From NCBI RefSeq assembly GCF_006351965.1, contig NZ_CP040932.1, forward strand, positions 1,674,001 to 1,738,000: a stretch of DNA of 64,000 nucleotides. The letters run 5' to 3'. The stretch's first letter is position 1, and each line of letters starts with the position of its first letter. The notes beneath the pieces are model-generated. The model was not told the origin of the DNA, searched no databases, and saw nothing but the letters and a program-made list of their open reading frames with translations. Both the position numbers and the translations under genes were made by a program. Positions 51,477 to 60,578 of this stretch are shown piece after piece. The stretch comes from Oceanicola sp. D3. GTDB taxonomy: Bacteria > Pseudomonadota > Alphaproteobacteria > Rhodobacterales > Rhodobacteraceae.

Positions 51477-53759
51477 ATGGGCAAGGGACTCCTGTCGGGT
51501 GTTGCATGGGGCGCTCTGGCGAGCGTTGTGGTTTTGGGTGGGGCGTCGGTGATGACGCCATTGCCGAAGGAAGATGTTGCCGGGGACGTGCCGGAGCGTG
51601 CTGGCGGGCTGGAAGCCCCGCAGGCCGATGCAGCCCCCGAAGCGCCGGAGCAGGCGCCTGCAGAGGTTGCGGATGCCGAGGTGGAAAGCGAGCTTTCGCC
51701 TCCGCCCGGATCGGAGTTTGCCCGCGCCGGAGAAGACAGCCAGCCCGAAGCGCCGGAGGCGGAGGCGAGCCCGGTTGCGCCCGAGGTGCCCGTGCAGCCC
51801 GGTGCGCAGGTGGCTGAGGCTCCTGCGCCGGATACAGCGCCGCCCGCCGTTCCCGAGACATCCACCGAAGCCGTTGCCGCCCCTGCCGCGCCCGTCGTCG
51901 ATGACAGCGCCCCGGTGATCGGAGGCTCGGATAGCACAGTCGCCGGAACAGAGACGCCGGATGTGGCTGGACAGCCCGCGGCACCGGAGGCCACTGGTGC
52001 ACCGGAGGTGGCAGAGGCCCCCGTGCAGCCGGACCCCGCGGATGATGCGGCTGAGGTGGCTGCGGCACCGGGGGAGGCAGAGGCGGAAGAGAGCAGCGAC
52101 GCAGCCGTGCGCCCCGGGTCGGATGATGGGCAGGCGGATGCGGAAACCGTCGCCGACTTGCCGCGCAGCACGCCAGAGGCGGTTGCTGCCGAAGATGTGG
52201 CCGCCCCGGCCAGTGACAGTGAAGCCGTGGTTGCCGCCGAGGGTGATGCGGCGTCTGCCCCCGTGGCCGCTGTTGAGGTGGCGCGCAGCGAGGCCCCCGA
52301 GCGCACCGCGCCGGTGCGGGCCACGAGCGGCGGCGATTCTGCGGCTGCACCGGCTTCGGTGGCTGTGGCCCCCGCGACGGGTGGCAGCGACGTGGTGGCC
52401 GTAACTGGCAGCGAGGCTGCGGTGCGGGCCGGCGAGGCCGAAGTGGCTGAGGCGCCTGAGGCAGCGGAGGTTGTGACCGGCACCGCGCCCGTGCCCGCCA
52501 CCGCCGATGCGGCCCCTGCGGATACGGTGGAGCCTGCGCGCGGCGAGCAAGTTGCGGGCACAGAGCCCGGGGCTGACGAGTCGATCGAAGTAGCTCAGGC
52601 TGAGCCAGCGCCGGGAACGGTGGAAATCATCGACGTCGAGCCGGAGACAGCGGCCCAGCCGACGCCGGAGGCTGAAGCGCCGGTCTCTGAAGCCCCGGCT
52701 GTGCCGGTGGCATCGGAGGCGGCAAGCGACGCGCCGGCACCAACCCAGCCGGAGCGCGAGAGCCCGGCCGTGGCCGCCGAAACCCCGAATGCCCCCGCAG
52801 CCGACCGGACGGAGGCGAGCCGGGAAACCGAGCTTCCGGCAGAGCCTTCGGAGCCGCCTGCCACCGTGCCAATCACCGAGCGGGAGCCCCGCACAGGCAC
52901 CTCGGGCGGATTGCCGCGCCGGATCGTGACGCAGGGCGAGAGCGGCGGTGGGTTTGGCAAGCGGGTCGTGCCGCTGACCGAGCGGAACAAGCCCGGCTCC
53001 CGGCTGCCGTCGATTGGTGATGAGGCTTCAGCCGAGGCTGAAACCGGAGTGGAGGCCGAGGAGGGCGGCGCGGGGGCTGCTGCAGAACTTTCGGCATTGG
53101 CGGCCAATGCCGCGCCATTTGAGAACCCTGAGGCGAAGCCGCTGGTCTCGGTGATCCTCTATGACGTTGGCGATCAGGGGCTGGACCGGGAGGCGCTGAA
53201 AGCGATCGGCTTCCCGATCACATTCGCGGTGGACCCGACCGATCCCGGCGCGGCTGAGGCTGCGCAGGGCTACCGGGATGCGGGTTTCGAGGTGTTGATT
53301 CTGCCCACGGGGCTGCCGCAGGGCGCCACGCCGCAGGATATGGAAACCACGCTGCAAAGCTATTTCGGGCGCTTCCCCGGCGCGGCGGGCTTGCTCGCAA
53401 CCGGCGAAGAAGGGGTGACCCGCAACCCGGCGCTGACCCGTCAGCTGCTGGCGATTGCGGGGGACACCGGACACGGGTTGGTCTTTTTCGACAGCGGGCT
53501 GAACTCGGCGCAACGCGGCGCGGAAAATGCGGGGCTGCCGTCAACGCTGGTTTGGAAACAGCTGGATGGCGCGGGCGAGAACGCGGGCGCCATTGGCCGG
53601 ACACTGGACCGCGCGGCGTTTCGGGCCGGTCAGCAGGGCGAAGTTGTGGTTATGGGCCACAGCTTCAGCCAGACGGTGACAAGCCTGCTGGACTGGGCTG
53701 CCGGAACCAAGGGGCAGAGCGTGGCGCTGGCTCCGGTCTCGGCGGTTTTGATGAAATAG
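51477..53759 (+). CDS. Divergent polysaccharide deacetylase with long acidic linker
   Basis: A 760-residue protein in three parts. Residues 1-28 are a membrane anchor (GLLSGVAWGALASVVVLGGASVM). Residues about 30-520 are low complexity, dominated by Ala, Pro, Glu, Val and Asp (APEAPE, VAEAP, EVAAAP repeats). Residues about 545-760 form a divergent polysaccharide deacetylase domain (PF04748 type): KPLVSVILYDVGDQGLDREALKAIGFPITFAVDP, GFEVLILPTGLPQGATPQDMETTLQSYFGRFPGAAGLL, and VVVMGHSFSQTVTSLLDW. The linker could span the periplasm or the wall. The catalytic competence of the domain is unclear. It interrupts the trp genes on the opposite strand. Confidence 0.82.
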   Translation: MGKGLLSGVAWGALASVVVLGGASVMTPLPKEDVAGDVPERAGGLEAPQADAAPEAPEQAPAEVADAEVESELSPPPGSEFARAGEDSQPEAPEAEASPVAPEVPVQPGAQVAEAPAPDTAPPAVPETSTEAVAAPAAPVVDDSAPVIGGSDSTVAGTETPDVAGQPAAPEATGAPEVAEAPVQPDPADDAAEVAAAPGEAEAEESSDAAVRPGSDDGQADAETVADLPRSTPEAVAAEDVAAPASDSEAVVAAEGDAASAPVAAVEVARSEAPERTAPVRATSGGDSAAAPASVAVAPATGGSDVVAVTGSEAAVRAGEAEVAEAPEAAEVVTGTAPVPATADAAPADTVEPARGEQVAGTEPGADESIEVAQAEPAPGTVEIIDVEPETAAQPTPEAEAPVSEAPAVPVASEAASDAPAPTQPERESPAVAAETPNAPAADRTEASRETELPAEPSEPPATVPITEREPRTGTSGGLPRRIVTQGESGGGFGKRVVPLTERNKPGSRLPSIGDEASAEAETGVEAEEGGAGAAAELSALAANAAPFENPEAKPLVSVILYDVGDQGLDREALKAIGFPITFAVDPTDPGAAEAAQGYRDAGFEVLILPTGLPQGATPQDMETTLQSYFGRFPGAAGLLATGEEGVTRNPALTRQLLAIAGDTGHGLVFFDSGLNSAQRGAENAGLPSTLVWKQLDGAGENAGAIGRTLDRAAFRAGQQGEVVVMGHSFSQTVTSLLDWAAGTKGQSVALAPVSAVLMK

Positions 53760-53770
53760 GGCTGCGGGGT

Positions 53771-53793
53771 GGTGGGCAGATTGCCCACCCTAC
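53771..53793. repeat. Palindromic repeat family B, copy 3
   Basis: Identical 23-base unit to those at 20255 and 27530 (GGTGGGCA / TGCCCACC, loop GAT, then CTAC). It lies 12 bases after the stop of the polysaccharide deacetylase and 32 before the convergent trpE stop. Confidence 0.85.
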
Positions 53794-53824
53794 GGGTTGA
53801 TCGCAGGGTAGGAGAGCCCCGCGG

Positions 53825-55339
53825 CTATGCGTTGCCGCGGCGGGTGAACCTTGCAGCGTCGTCGGCGGCGGCCTTGATTGCCTTGCTCTTGTTCACGGTT
53901 TCCATGAACTCGGCTTCGGGGTCACTGTCGAACACCACGCCGCCACCGGCCTGGATGTAGAGGGTTTCGTCCTTCAGCACGGCAGTACGCAGGGCGATGC
54001 ACATATCCATGTCGCCATCGGCGGAGAAATAGCCCACGCCGCCGCCGTAGACGCCACGCTTTTCGGGCTCCAGCTCGTCGATGATTTCCATGGCGCGCAC
54101 CTTGGGCGCACCAGAGACGGTGCCCGCAGGCAGGCCGGCGAGGAGGGCGGAGAGGGCATCTTCGCCGTCGTTGATCTCGCCCACAACGTTGGAGACGATG
54201 TGCATGACGTGGGAGTAACGCTCGACGATGAACTCTTCGGTCGGGCGCACGGTGCCGATACGGGCGACGCGGCCCACGTCGTTGCGGCCCAGGTCGAGCA
54301 GCATGAGGTGCTCGGCCAGTTCTTTCTCGTCCGAGAGCAGGTCGGTCTCAAGTGCGCGGTCTTCCTCTTCATTGGCACCGCGCTTGCGGGTGCCCGCGAT
54401 GGGGCGCACGGTGACTTCGCCCTCGCGCAGCCGCACGAGGATTTCGGGCGAGGCGCCGATGACCTGAAAACCGCCGAAGTTGAAGAAGAACATGAAGGGC
54501 GAGGGGTTGGTGCGGCGCAGGCTGCGGTAGAGCGCGAAGGGGGGCAGGGCGAAGCGCTGCGACCAGCGTTGCGAGGGCACGACCTGAAAGATGTCGCCCG
54601 CGCGGATGTAGTCTTTCGCCTTCTCGACGGCGGCCTTGTAGCCCTCGTGGGTGAAGTTCGAGACCGGCTCGGGTGTTTCATGCGCCGCTTCAAGCTCGCG
54701 GCTTTCACCCGATAGGCCGCGATCAAGGTCGCGCAGGGCATCCATCACCCGTTCGGCGGCCTGGGCATAGGCAGCGCGGGCTGAAAGGCCGGAGGCGGTG
54801 AAAGCGGGAGAAACCAGCGTAACCTCGCCTTTCACCCCGTCGAGGACGGCCACCACGGTTGGGCGCATCATCACCGCGTCGGGCAGGCCGAGGGTGTCTT
54901 CGGGCACATCGGGCAGGTGCTCCACCAGCCGGATCATATCATAGCCGAGGTAGCCGAAGAGGCCCGCCGCCGCCGACGGCAGGTCGGCAGGCAGGGTGAT
55001 ACGGCATTCGGCCAGCAGGGCGCGGAGGCTGTCGAGCGGGGCGGCCTGCTCGGTCTCCCAGCTTTCAGGGTCGAAGCGGGCCTGCCGGTTGATGCGCGCA
55101 GTCTCGCCGTGGCACTGCCAGATCAGGTCGGGCTTGAGGCCGATGATGGAGTAGCGCCCGCGCACTTCGCCGCCGGTCACGGACTCCAGCATGAAGCTGT
55201 CTTCGCGGGCTCCGGCGAGCTTGAGCATCAGGGATACGGGCGTGTCCAGATCGGCGGCAAGCCGGGTGAAGACTACCTGATTTTCGCCCGCATCGTAGCC
55301 GCGTGCGAAATCCTCAAAGCTGGGTTCGATCGTACTCAT
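53825..55339 (-). CDS. trpE: Anthranilate synthase component I
   Basis: A 504-residue chorismate-using enzyme starting tryptophan synthesis. Seen: the feedback-site region LDTPVSLMLKLAGAREDSFMLESVTGGEVRGRYSIIG; FQVVPSQRWSQRF; NPSPFMFFFNFGGFQVIGASPEILVRL; RPIAGTRKRGANEEEDRALETDLLSDEKELAEHLMLLDLGRNDVGRVA; and LPAGTVSGAPKVRAMEIIDELEPEKRGVYGGGVGYF. The Leu-Glu-Ser of FMLES fits tryptophan feedback control. It starts five bases after the PpiD-like gene ends, so it probably shares that promoter. Confidence 0.96.
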   Translation of the reverse strand: MSTIEPSFEDFARGYDAGENQVVFTRLAADLDTPVSLMLKLAGAREDSFMLESVTGGEVRGRYSIIGLKPDLIWQCHGETARINRQARFDPESWETEQAAPLDSLRALLAECRITLPADLPSAAAGLFGYLGYDMIRLVEHLPDVPEDTLGLPDAVMMRPTVVAVLDGVKGEVTLVSPAFTASGLSARAAYAQAAERVMDALRDLDRGLSGESRELEAAHETPEPVSNFTHEGYKAAVEKAKDYIRAGDIFQVVPSQRWSQRFALPPFALYRSLRRTNPSPFMFFFNFGGFQVIGASPEILVRLREGEVTVRPIAGTRKRGANEEEDRALETDLLSDEKELAEHLMLLDLGRNDVGRVARIGTVRPTEEFIVERYSHVMHIVSNVVGEINDGEDALSALLAGLPAGTVSGAPKVRAMEIIDELEPEKRGVYGGGVGYFSADGDMDMCIALRTAVLKDETLYIQAGGGVVFDSDPEAEFMETVNKSKAIKAAADDAARFTRRGNA

Positions 55340-55344
55340 GGGGC

Positions 55345-57204
55345 CTACTGCGTGGCAATCTGGGCGTGGACCTGCGCGAGTGCGCTGTTGTCGATCTCAA
55401 CGCCTGCATCGCGGGCGAGCGCCTCGGCAAAAAGCGAGTAGAGATCGACCGAGATCGACTGGGTGGCCTGCTGGCCAAGGAGTTGCGACAGAAGGGCGAT
55501 GCGCTCGTTCTCGGGGTCGGGCGCGGCGATCTTGTTCAGCTGCAGCAGGTAGACATTGCCGAAGCCCTCGATGATGCCGAGGCCGCCCTCATCAAGCTCG
55601 AACGCGGTGGTGACGAGCGCGGGGGGCGTGCCGTCGATGAAGCCGTCGCGGGTGAGCGCCTCGGCCTCGTCAACGGGGGCGTCGGAGGAGGTGAGCGGCG
55701 CACCGGCTTCGACCTGTGCCTGAAGCTCGGCGGCCTGAACGCGCAGGCGCTTTTCGGTTTCCTGAGCTTCCCAGCCAGCGAGCACCTTGCCGCGCACCGC
55801 CTCCAGCTCTTGCAGGCGTGGCTCAAGGGTTTCATCGAGGCGCATGGCGAAGATGCCGCCGTCTTCCAGCCGGATCACCGTGGGAAAGTCGTCTTTGGTC
55901 AGTGTGAGGGCGGCGTCGCGGAAGGCGTCGTAGCTGGCGATGGCTTCGCCGGAGGCATCCCACCAGTCGATGGTGGCGACAACAAGATCGGTCTCGTCGG
56001 CGAGCTCTTCAAGGGTGGCGCCCTCTGCGAGGCGGTCTTCGACCTCCACTTCCATATCGGAAATCACCCGGCGGGCGCGTTCTTGTGCCAGCTCAAGGGT
56101 GAGGTCAGCGCGAGCCTCTTCGAAGGGCACATCGACGGCGGCGAGGATGCCGTTCATGCGGAAGAGCGCGGGGCCGAGATCGGTGGTGAAGGGGCCGGCA
56201 ACGCCCGGTTCTTCCAACGCAAAGAGCGCCTCTCCGGCCTCTTCGGGCAGCTCGGCGCGGGTCAACTCGCCAAGGTCGACATCTTCCAGCGTCAGGCCGC
56301 GGCCCTCGACGAGAGATTGGAAGGTGGCCGAACCATCCTCAAGCGCGGCCTTCGCCTCAGCCGCCGCTTCGTCGGATGGGAAGATAAGCCGTTCGATCAG
56401 GCGGCGCTCGGGCTGCTGATAGTCCGAGGCCTTGCTTTCGTAGAGCTTGCGGGCGGAGTCTTCATCAATCTCGACGCTGTCCACCAACATCTCGGGCGCA
56501 ACCCATGCGTAGGTGATGCGCTTCATCTGCGGCAGGGTGAAATCGGGCGTGTTGGCCTGATAGTAGGTCTTCAGTTCCTCCTCGGAGGGCTCGGGCAGCG
56601 GCTCGGCCAACTGCTCGGGGCCGAAGGTGGCCCAGCGGAAGCTGCGGCGCTCGCCAAAGTAGGCCAGCAGCGTGTCGATCTGCACCTGCGGCGCGGGCAC
56701 GCCGCCGATCACGGCCCCCTGCAGAATGGTGCGGGCGGTGTCTTTGCGGATACCGGTTTCAAACTCGTCTACCGAGAGGCCGCGGTTGCGCAGCACGCCT
56801 TGGTAGGCGGCCCGGTCAAACTTGCCGTCGATGCCCTGAAAGGCGGGGGCGGCCAGCACCTGCTCGCGCACACGCTCGTCGCCCACCGACAGGCCCATGC
56901 GCGCGGCTTCATTGTCCAGCGCGGCACGGTTGGTGAGCCGGGTGCGCACCCGGGCGAGGATGCCCAGCTGCTCGGCGTCGGAGATAGAGATCTGACGGCC
57001 CTGATCGCGCTCGGCGGCGGCAATCTCGGAGAGCAGTTCGCGGTAATAATCGTTGACGGTGATCGGCTCGTCGCCAACCTCGCCGACGGACTGAATGGAA
57101 CTGCCGAAATTGGTGACGCCAAAGCCGCCAAGGCCGAGGATCAGGAGCGCCATCAGCACCCAGATCACGATGTTGCCTACCTTCTTGCCCGCGCTCTGTG
57201 CCAT
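55345..57204 (-). CDS. PpiD-like SurA_N/peptidyl-prolyl isomerase family periplasmic chaperone
   Basis: A 619-residue protein anchored by one N-terminal helix (NIVIWVLMALLILGLGGFGV) with a large periplasmic part. The SurA_N-like chaperone region covers residues about 30-170 (EVGDEPITVNDYYRELLSEIAAAERDQGR..., FQGIDGKFDRAAYQGVLRNRGLSVDEFETGIRKD). A parvulin-like domain follows around residues 240-360 (RRLIERLIFPSDEAAAEAKAALEDGSATFQSLVEGRGLTLEDVDLG). Such proteins help secreted and outer-membrane proteins leave the Sec channel. ATG at 57204; the frame runs open further upstream. It is five bases upstream of trpE. Confidence 0.88.
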   Translation of the reverse strand: MAQSAGKKVGNIVIWVLMALLILGLGGFGVTNFGSSIQSVGEVGDEPITVNDYYRELLSEIAAAERDQGRQISISDAEQLGILARVRTRLTNRAALDNEAARMGLSVGDERVREQVLAAPAFQGIDGKFDRAAYQGVLRNRGLSVDEFETGIRKDTARTILQGAVIGGVPAPQVQIDTLLAYFGERRSFRWATFGPEQLAEPLPEPSEEELKTYYQANTPDFTLPQMKRITYAWVAPEMLVDSVEIDEDSARKLYESKASDYQQPERRLIERLIFPSDEAAAEAKAALEDGSATFQSLVEGRGLTLEDVDLGELTRAELPEEAGEALFALEEPGVAGPFTTDLGPALFRMNGILAAVDVPFEEARADLTLELAQERARRVISDMEVEVEDRLAEGATLEELADETDLVVATIDWWDASGEAIASYDAFRDAALTLTKDDFPTVIRLEDGGIFAMRLDETLEPRLQELEAVRGKVLAGWEAQETEKRLRVQAAELQAQVEAGAPLTSSDAPVDEAEALTRDGFIDGTPPALVTTAFELDEGGLGIIEGFGNVYLLQLNKIAAPDPENERIALLSQLLGQQATQSISVDLYSLFAEALARDAGVEIDNSALAQVHAQIATQ

Positions 57205-57279
57205 TGCTCCGCCCGTATGCTCATTATGCAGTTGGCGTTTGTTATCCGGGCCGCGCCCGGGGAGCAAGGGCGGGCGCGG

Positions 57280-58455
57280 TCAGGGGCCTTTGAAATCCAC
57301 CAGCCGGGCGGCGAGTTGGCCGATTTCCGGGGCGTCGAGGTTGGCGAAGGCAAAGCGCAGGGCGGCGCGGCCCATCGCGTCTCCCTCGGGCGAGAAGAAG
57401 GTGCCGGGCAGGGCCAGAACGGCGGCCTCGCCGGTGAGCGCGCGGGCAACGGTGGTGGCATCGGTGGGGAAGGGATGCTCGATCCAGGCGAAGAAGCCGC
57501 CGAGGCCGCGCAGGTGCCAACCGGCCTCTGCCAGTGCGGGCGCGGCGTCGCGCATGGCAGACTGGCGGGCCAGCACCTCATCGCGCTGGGAAGCGACCCA
57601 TTGGCCGAGGTTCTCCAGCCCCCAGAGCGCGGCGATCTGGCCCAGCGGGGTGGGGCAGATGGTGACGGTGTCGATGAACTTCTCGATCTCGGCCAGCCGT
57701 GCGGGCGAGGTTGCCAGCGCCCCGACGCGGTGCCCCATAAGGCGGAAGCTCTTGGAGAAGGAGTAGACGTGGATCAGCGTGTCATCCCAATCGGGATCGG
57801 CAAAGAGGCCGTGGGGTGCGCCGGGGGTGGCGGTGAAATCACGATAGGTTTCGTCGACGATCAGCGCGATGCCGCGTTCGCGGGCAAGGTCGCGGAAGGC
57901 GGCCAGCACCTCGGGCGGGTATTCGGCGCCGGTGGGGTTGTTGGGGCTCACCAGCACGATGGCACGGGTGCGCTCGGTCAGCAGGGCCGCGGCCTCTTGC
58001 GGATCGGGGATGAGGCCGGGGCCGCAGGGCAGGGGGAGGGTGGTGATGTGGGCCATGTCGAGCCACATCTTGTGATTGAAGTACCAAGGCGTTGGCAGCA
58101 GCACCTCATCGCCTGGCCCGGCGAGAGCGGCCAGCGCAGCACAGAAGGCATGGTTGGCCCCGGAGGTGATGGCGACCTGCCCGGGCGTGACGGTGCCGCC
58201 ATAGGTGGCCGAGATATTCGCCGCCAGCGCCTCGCGCAGCGGGCCTTGCCCCAGCACCGCGCCATAGTGATGCGCCGCCGGATCACCAAGCGCGGCCTGC
58301 GCGATGACCTCGCGCAGCGCATCGGGCGGCGGATCGGCGGGGGCGGCCTGCCCGGCGTCGATCAGGGGGCGTTCGGGCGGGAAAGTGAGGCCCTGCAGCC
58401 AGCTCTTTGCCTCGACCACGGGGGAGGCGAAGGTGCGGGTGGTTGGTGCGGGCAC
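57280..58455 (-). CDS. Class I/II pyridoxal-phosphate aminotransferase
   Basis: A 391-residue fold type I aminotransferase. Seen: AITSGANHAFCAALAALAGPGDEVLLPTPWYFNHKMWLDM; AIVLVSPNNPTGAEYPPEVLAAF; ALIVDETYRDF (PLP-ring Asp); VYSFSKSFRLMGHRVGALAT with the Schiff-base Lys; and a C-terminal Arg in GRAALRFAFANLD. The aromatic-flanked pocket suggests aspartate, aromatic or branched substrates, but none can be named. It starts with GTG at 58455, one base after gpt ends. A PpiD-like gene follows on the same strand. Confidence 0.88.
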   Translation of the reverse strand: MPAPTTRTFASPVVEAKSWLQGLTFPPERPLIDAGQAAPADPPPDALREVIAQAALGDPAAHHYGAVLGQGPLREALAANISATYGGTVTPGQVAITSGANHAFCAALAALAGPGDEVLLPTPWYFNHKMWLDMAHITTLPLPCGPGLIPDPQEAAALLTERTRAIVLVSPNNPTGAEYPPEVLAAFRDLARERGIALIVDETYRDFTATPGAPHGLFADPDWDDTLIHVYSFSKSFRLMGHRVGALATSPARLAEIEKFIDTVTICPTPLGQIAALWGLENLGQWVASQRDEVLARQSAMRDAAPALAEAGWHLRGLGGFFAWIEHPFPTDATTVARALTGEAAVLALPGTFFSPEGDAMGRAALRFAFANLDAPEIGQLAARLVDFKGP

Positions 58456-58456
58456 G

Positions 58457-58975
58457 TCAGTCCTTGCCGCGATAGGGCTCGACGTATTGCAGCGCCATGT
58501 CCCACGGAAAGAAAATCCAGGTATCCTGGCTGACGCCGGTGATGAAGGTGTTCACCATCGGCTCACCCTGCGGCTTGGCGTAGACGGTGGCGAAATGGGC
58601 ATTGGGATAGAGCTCGCGCACCAGTTCCAGCGTCTTGCCAGTGTCCACGAGGTCATCGACCACAAGGATGCCGGTGCCGTCGCCCATCATCTCGGCGTCG
58701 GGGCTCTTGAGCACCTTCGCCTCGCTGCGCTGGTCGGCCTTGCCTCCGCCCGAGTGGTAGCTTTTGACCGAAATGGTATCGACGGTGCGGATATCGAGCT
58801 CGCGCGCCACGATCATCGCCGGGGCCATGCCGCCACGGGTGATGGCCACCACGGCGCGCCATGCACCATCGTCCGGGCCCTTGCCGTCGAGCCGCCAGGC
58901 CAGGGCCCGGCTGTCGCGGTGGATCTGGTCCCAGCTTACGTGGAAGCCCTTTTCGTGGGGGAGGCGGTCAGACAT
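58457..58975 (-). CDS. gpt: Xanthine phosphoribosyltransferase
   Basis: A 172-residue purine-salvage enzyme converting xanthine (and guanine) to the nucleotide with PRPP. Seen: [52 protein letters not shown]; the PRPP-binding motif [20 protein letters not shown]; and the C-terminal [18 protein letters not shown], where the Trp stacks on the purine. ATG at 58975 ([15 protein letters not shown]). The following aminotransferase starts one base later. Confidence 0.94.
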   Translation of the reverse strand: MSDRLPHEKGFHVSWDQIHRDSRALAWRLDGKGPDDGAWRAVVAITRGGMAPAMIVARELDIRTVDTISVKSYHSGGGKADQRSEAKVLKSPDAEMMGDGTGILVVDDLVDTGKTLELVRELYPNAHFATVYAKPQGEPMVNTFITGVSQDTWIFFPWDMALQYVEPYRGKD

Positions 58976-59122
58976 GGCGGAAACCCTCGTGCAGCGTTTT
59001 GCTTCTATTAGCCCTGCCATGCCCCCGCCGTCGAGAGGAACTGCTGCGTTACTTAGGGGATTTGCGCACTATACGAGGTGCAGAGAGGCTGGATGCGGCT
59101 CCGGCGGCGCGTTTGGGCGCGA

Positions 59123-59539
59123 TCAGGTGGAGACAGAGATGCGGAAGGCAACGCCGTGCTCGACCGCGCGTTTGAACACGCGCTCGGTCTCGTCGAGCAG
59201 CTCTTCTGTGTGCTGAGCCATATCGGGCCATCCGGTGAAGAGTTCGGGCTGCTCACGCAGGGCGGTGCGGATGGCGGCGCAAAGCGCTAGCATCGCCTCC
59301 GGCGGAAACCACGGGCCGTCGCGCTCAGGGTTGTAGGGGCGGCGCATGTGCTCGGGCATAGCTTGGTTGATGTCGTTGAACTCGGCCTCGGAGAGCCCGA
59401 TGTAGGCCTCGAGCGGGGCTTGGCCCGCGTCGATGAAGATATCGGGGAAGGGCGGGGCGTCGAACATCGCGAGATCGACGTAATCCTCGCCCATGACCGC
59501 CGGGACATCTGGATCGAAGACGGGCCAATACTCGGGCAT
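59123..59539 (-). CDS. Conserved-looking hypothetical protein
   Basis: A 138-residue acidic soluble protein with no signal peptide. Visible features are an acidic, aromatic N terminus (MPEYWPVFDPDVPAVMGEDYVDLAMFDAPPFPDIFIDAG), a Pro-rich middle (MRRPYNPERDGPWFPPEAMLALCAAIRTAL), and a helical C terminus (DMAQHTEELLDETERVFKRAVEHGVAF). I recognise no family. It lies nine bases downstream of fabI on the same strand and is probably cotranscribed with it. Confidence 0.62.
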   Translation of the reverse strand: MPEYWPVFDPDVPAVMGEDYVDLAMFDAPPFPDIFIDAGQAPLEAYIGLSEAEFNDINQAMPEHMRRPYNPERDGPWFPPEAMLALCAAIRTALREQPELFTGWPDMAQHTEELLDETERVFKRAVEHGVAFRISVST

Positions 59540-59548
59540 GGCGCTGGA

Positions 59549-60373
59549 TCAGCTGTCTTTGCGCTTGGTCACAACGTCGATGTCGGGCGCATCCACCGCC
59601 TTCATCCCGACAGCGTGGTAGCCCGCGTCGACATGGTGGATCTCGCCGGTCACGCCGGAGCCGAGATCAGACAGCAGGTAGAGCGCGCTCTTGCCCACGT
59701 CTTCGATGGTCACGTTGCGGCGCAGCGGCGAGTTTAGCTCGTTCCATTTGAGGATATAGCGGAAATCGCCGATGCCGGAGGCGGCCAGCGTTTTGATCGG
59801 GCCGGCGGAGATGCCGTTGACGCGGATGCCGTCTTTGCCGAGGTCTTCGGCGAGGTAGCGCACGGAGGCCTCCAGCGCGGCCTTGGCGACGCCCATCACG
59901 TTGTAATGGGGCATGACCTTTTCGGCGCCGTAATAGGTGAGGGTGAGGCAGGAGCCGCCGTTCTTCATCAGCTTCTCGGCCCGCGCGGTGCAGGCGGTAA
60001 AGGAGTAGACCGAGATTTCCATCGAGGTGCGGAAGTTTTCGACCGAGGTATCGACGTAGCGGCCGCGCAGCTCGTTCTTGTCGGAATAGCCGATGGCGTG
60101 AACGTAGAAGTCCATGCCGCCCCATTCCTGCTCGATCTTGGCGAAGGCGGCATCAACGCTTTCGGTGTTGCTCACGTCGCAATCGGCCATGAGCGTGCAA
60201 CCGAGTTGCTCGGCCAGCGGGGTGACGCGCTTTTTGAAGGCATCGCCCTGATAGGTCAGTGCCAGTTCGGCCCCGGCATCGGCAAGGGCCTTGGCCACGC
60301 CCCATGCAATGGACTTGTCATTTGCGAGCCCCATGATCAGCCCGCGCTTGCCCGCCATAAGTTGTGAACTCAT
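59549..60373 (-). CDS. fabI: Enoyl-[acyl-carrier-protein] reductase (NADH)
   Basis: A 274-residue short-chain dehydrogenase reducing trans-2-enoyl-ACP in the last step of fatty-acid elongation. Seen: the cofactor motif GKRGLIMGLANDKSIAWGVAKALADAGAELALTYQGDAFKKRV; ADCDVSNTESVDAAF; FYVHAIGYSDKNELRGRYVDTS; and the active-site Tyr-(X6)-Lys in TYYGAEKVMPHYNVMGVAKAALE; then ISAGPIKTLAASGIGDF. This is a triclosan-type FabI. ATG at 60373. It is divergent from pdxH across about 205 bases that hold both promoters. Confidence 0.95.
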   Translation of the reverse strand: MSSQLMAGKRGLIMGLANDKSIAWGVAKALADAGAELALTYQGDAFKKRVTPLAEQLGCTLMADCDVSNTESVDAAFAKIEQEWGGMDFYVHAIGYSDKNELRGRYVDTSVENFRTSMEISVYSFTACTARAEKLMKNGGSCLTLTYYGAEKVMPHYNVMGVAKAALEASVRYLAEDLGKDGIRVNGISAGPIKTLAASGIGDFRYILKWNELNSPLRRNVTIEDVGKSALYLLSDLGSGVTGEIHHVDAGYHAVGMKAVDAPDIDVVTKRKDS

Positions 60374-60578
60374 CCCGACCCCTCCGTCGCATCTGGTCCG
60401 CTCCCTTTAGGGCAAGGCGGGGCGAGGTTGCAAGCGCTCCCGCAACCGGGCAAGAATGTGAGCGATACAAGCAACTGCGCGCAGAAACTGTGCAAAAGCG
60501 CGGAGCCCCTGTCTTAAGGGACAGGTTGTGCGGCAGGAATCCGGCGCGTAACCCGGGCCGGAACAGGAATGGCAAGCC

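Noticed and set aside
51282-52550. Long minus-strand frames opposite the polysaccharide deacetylase linker
   Set aside because: They mirror a GC-rich low-complexity linker; products are Arg/Gly/His or Ala/Ser strings with no domain.
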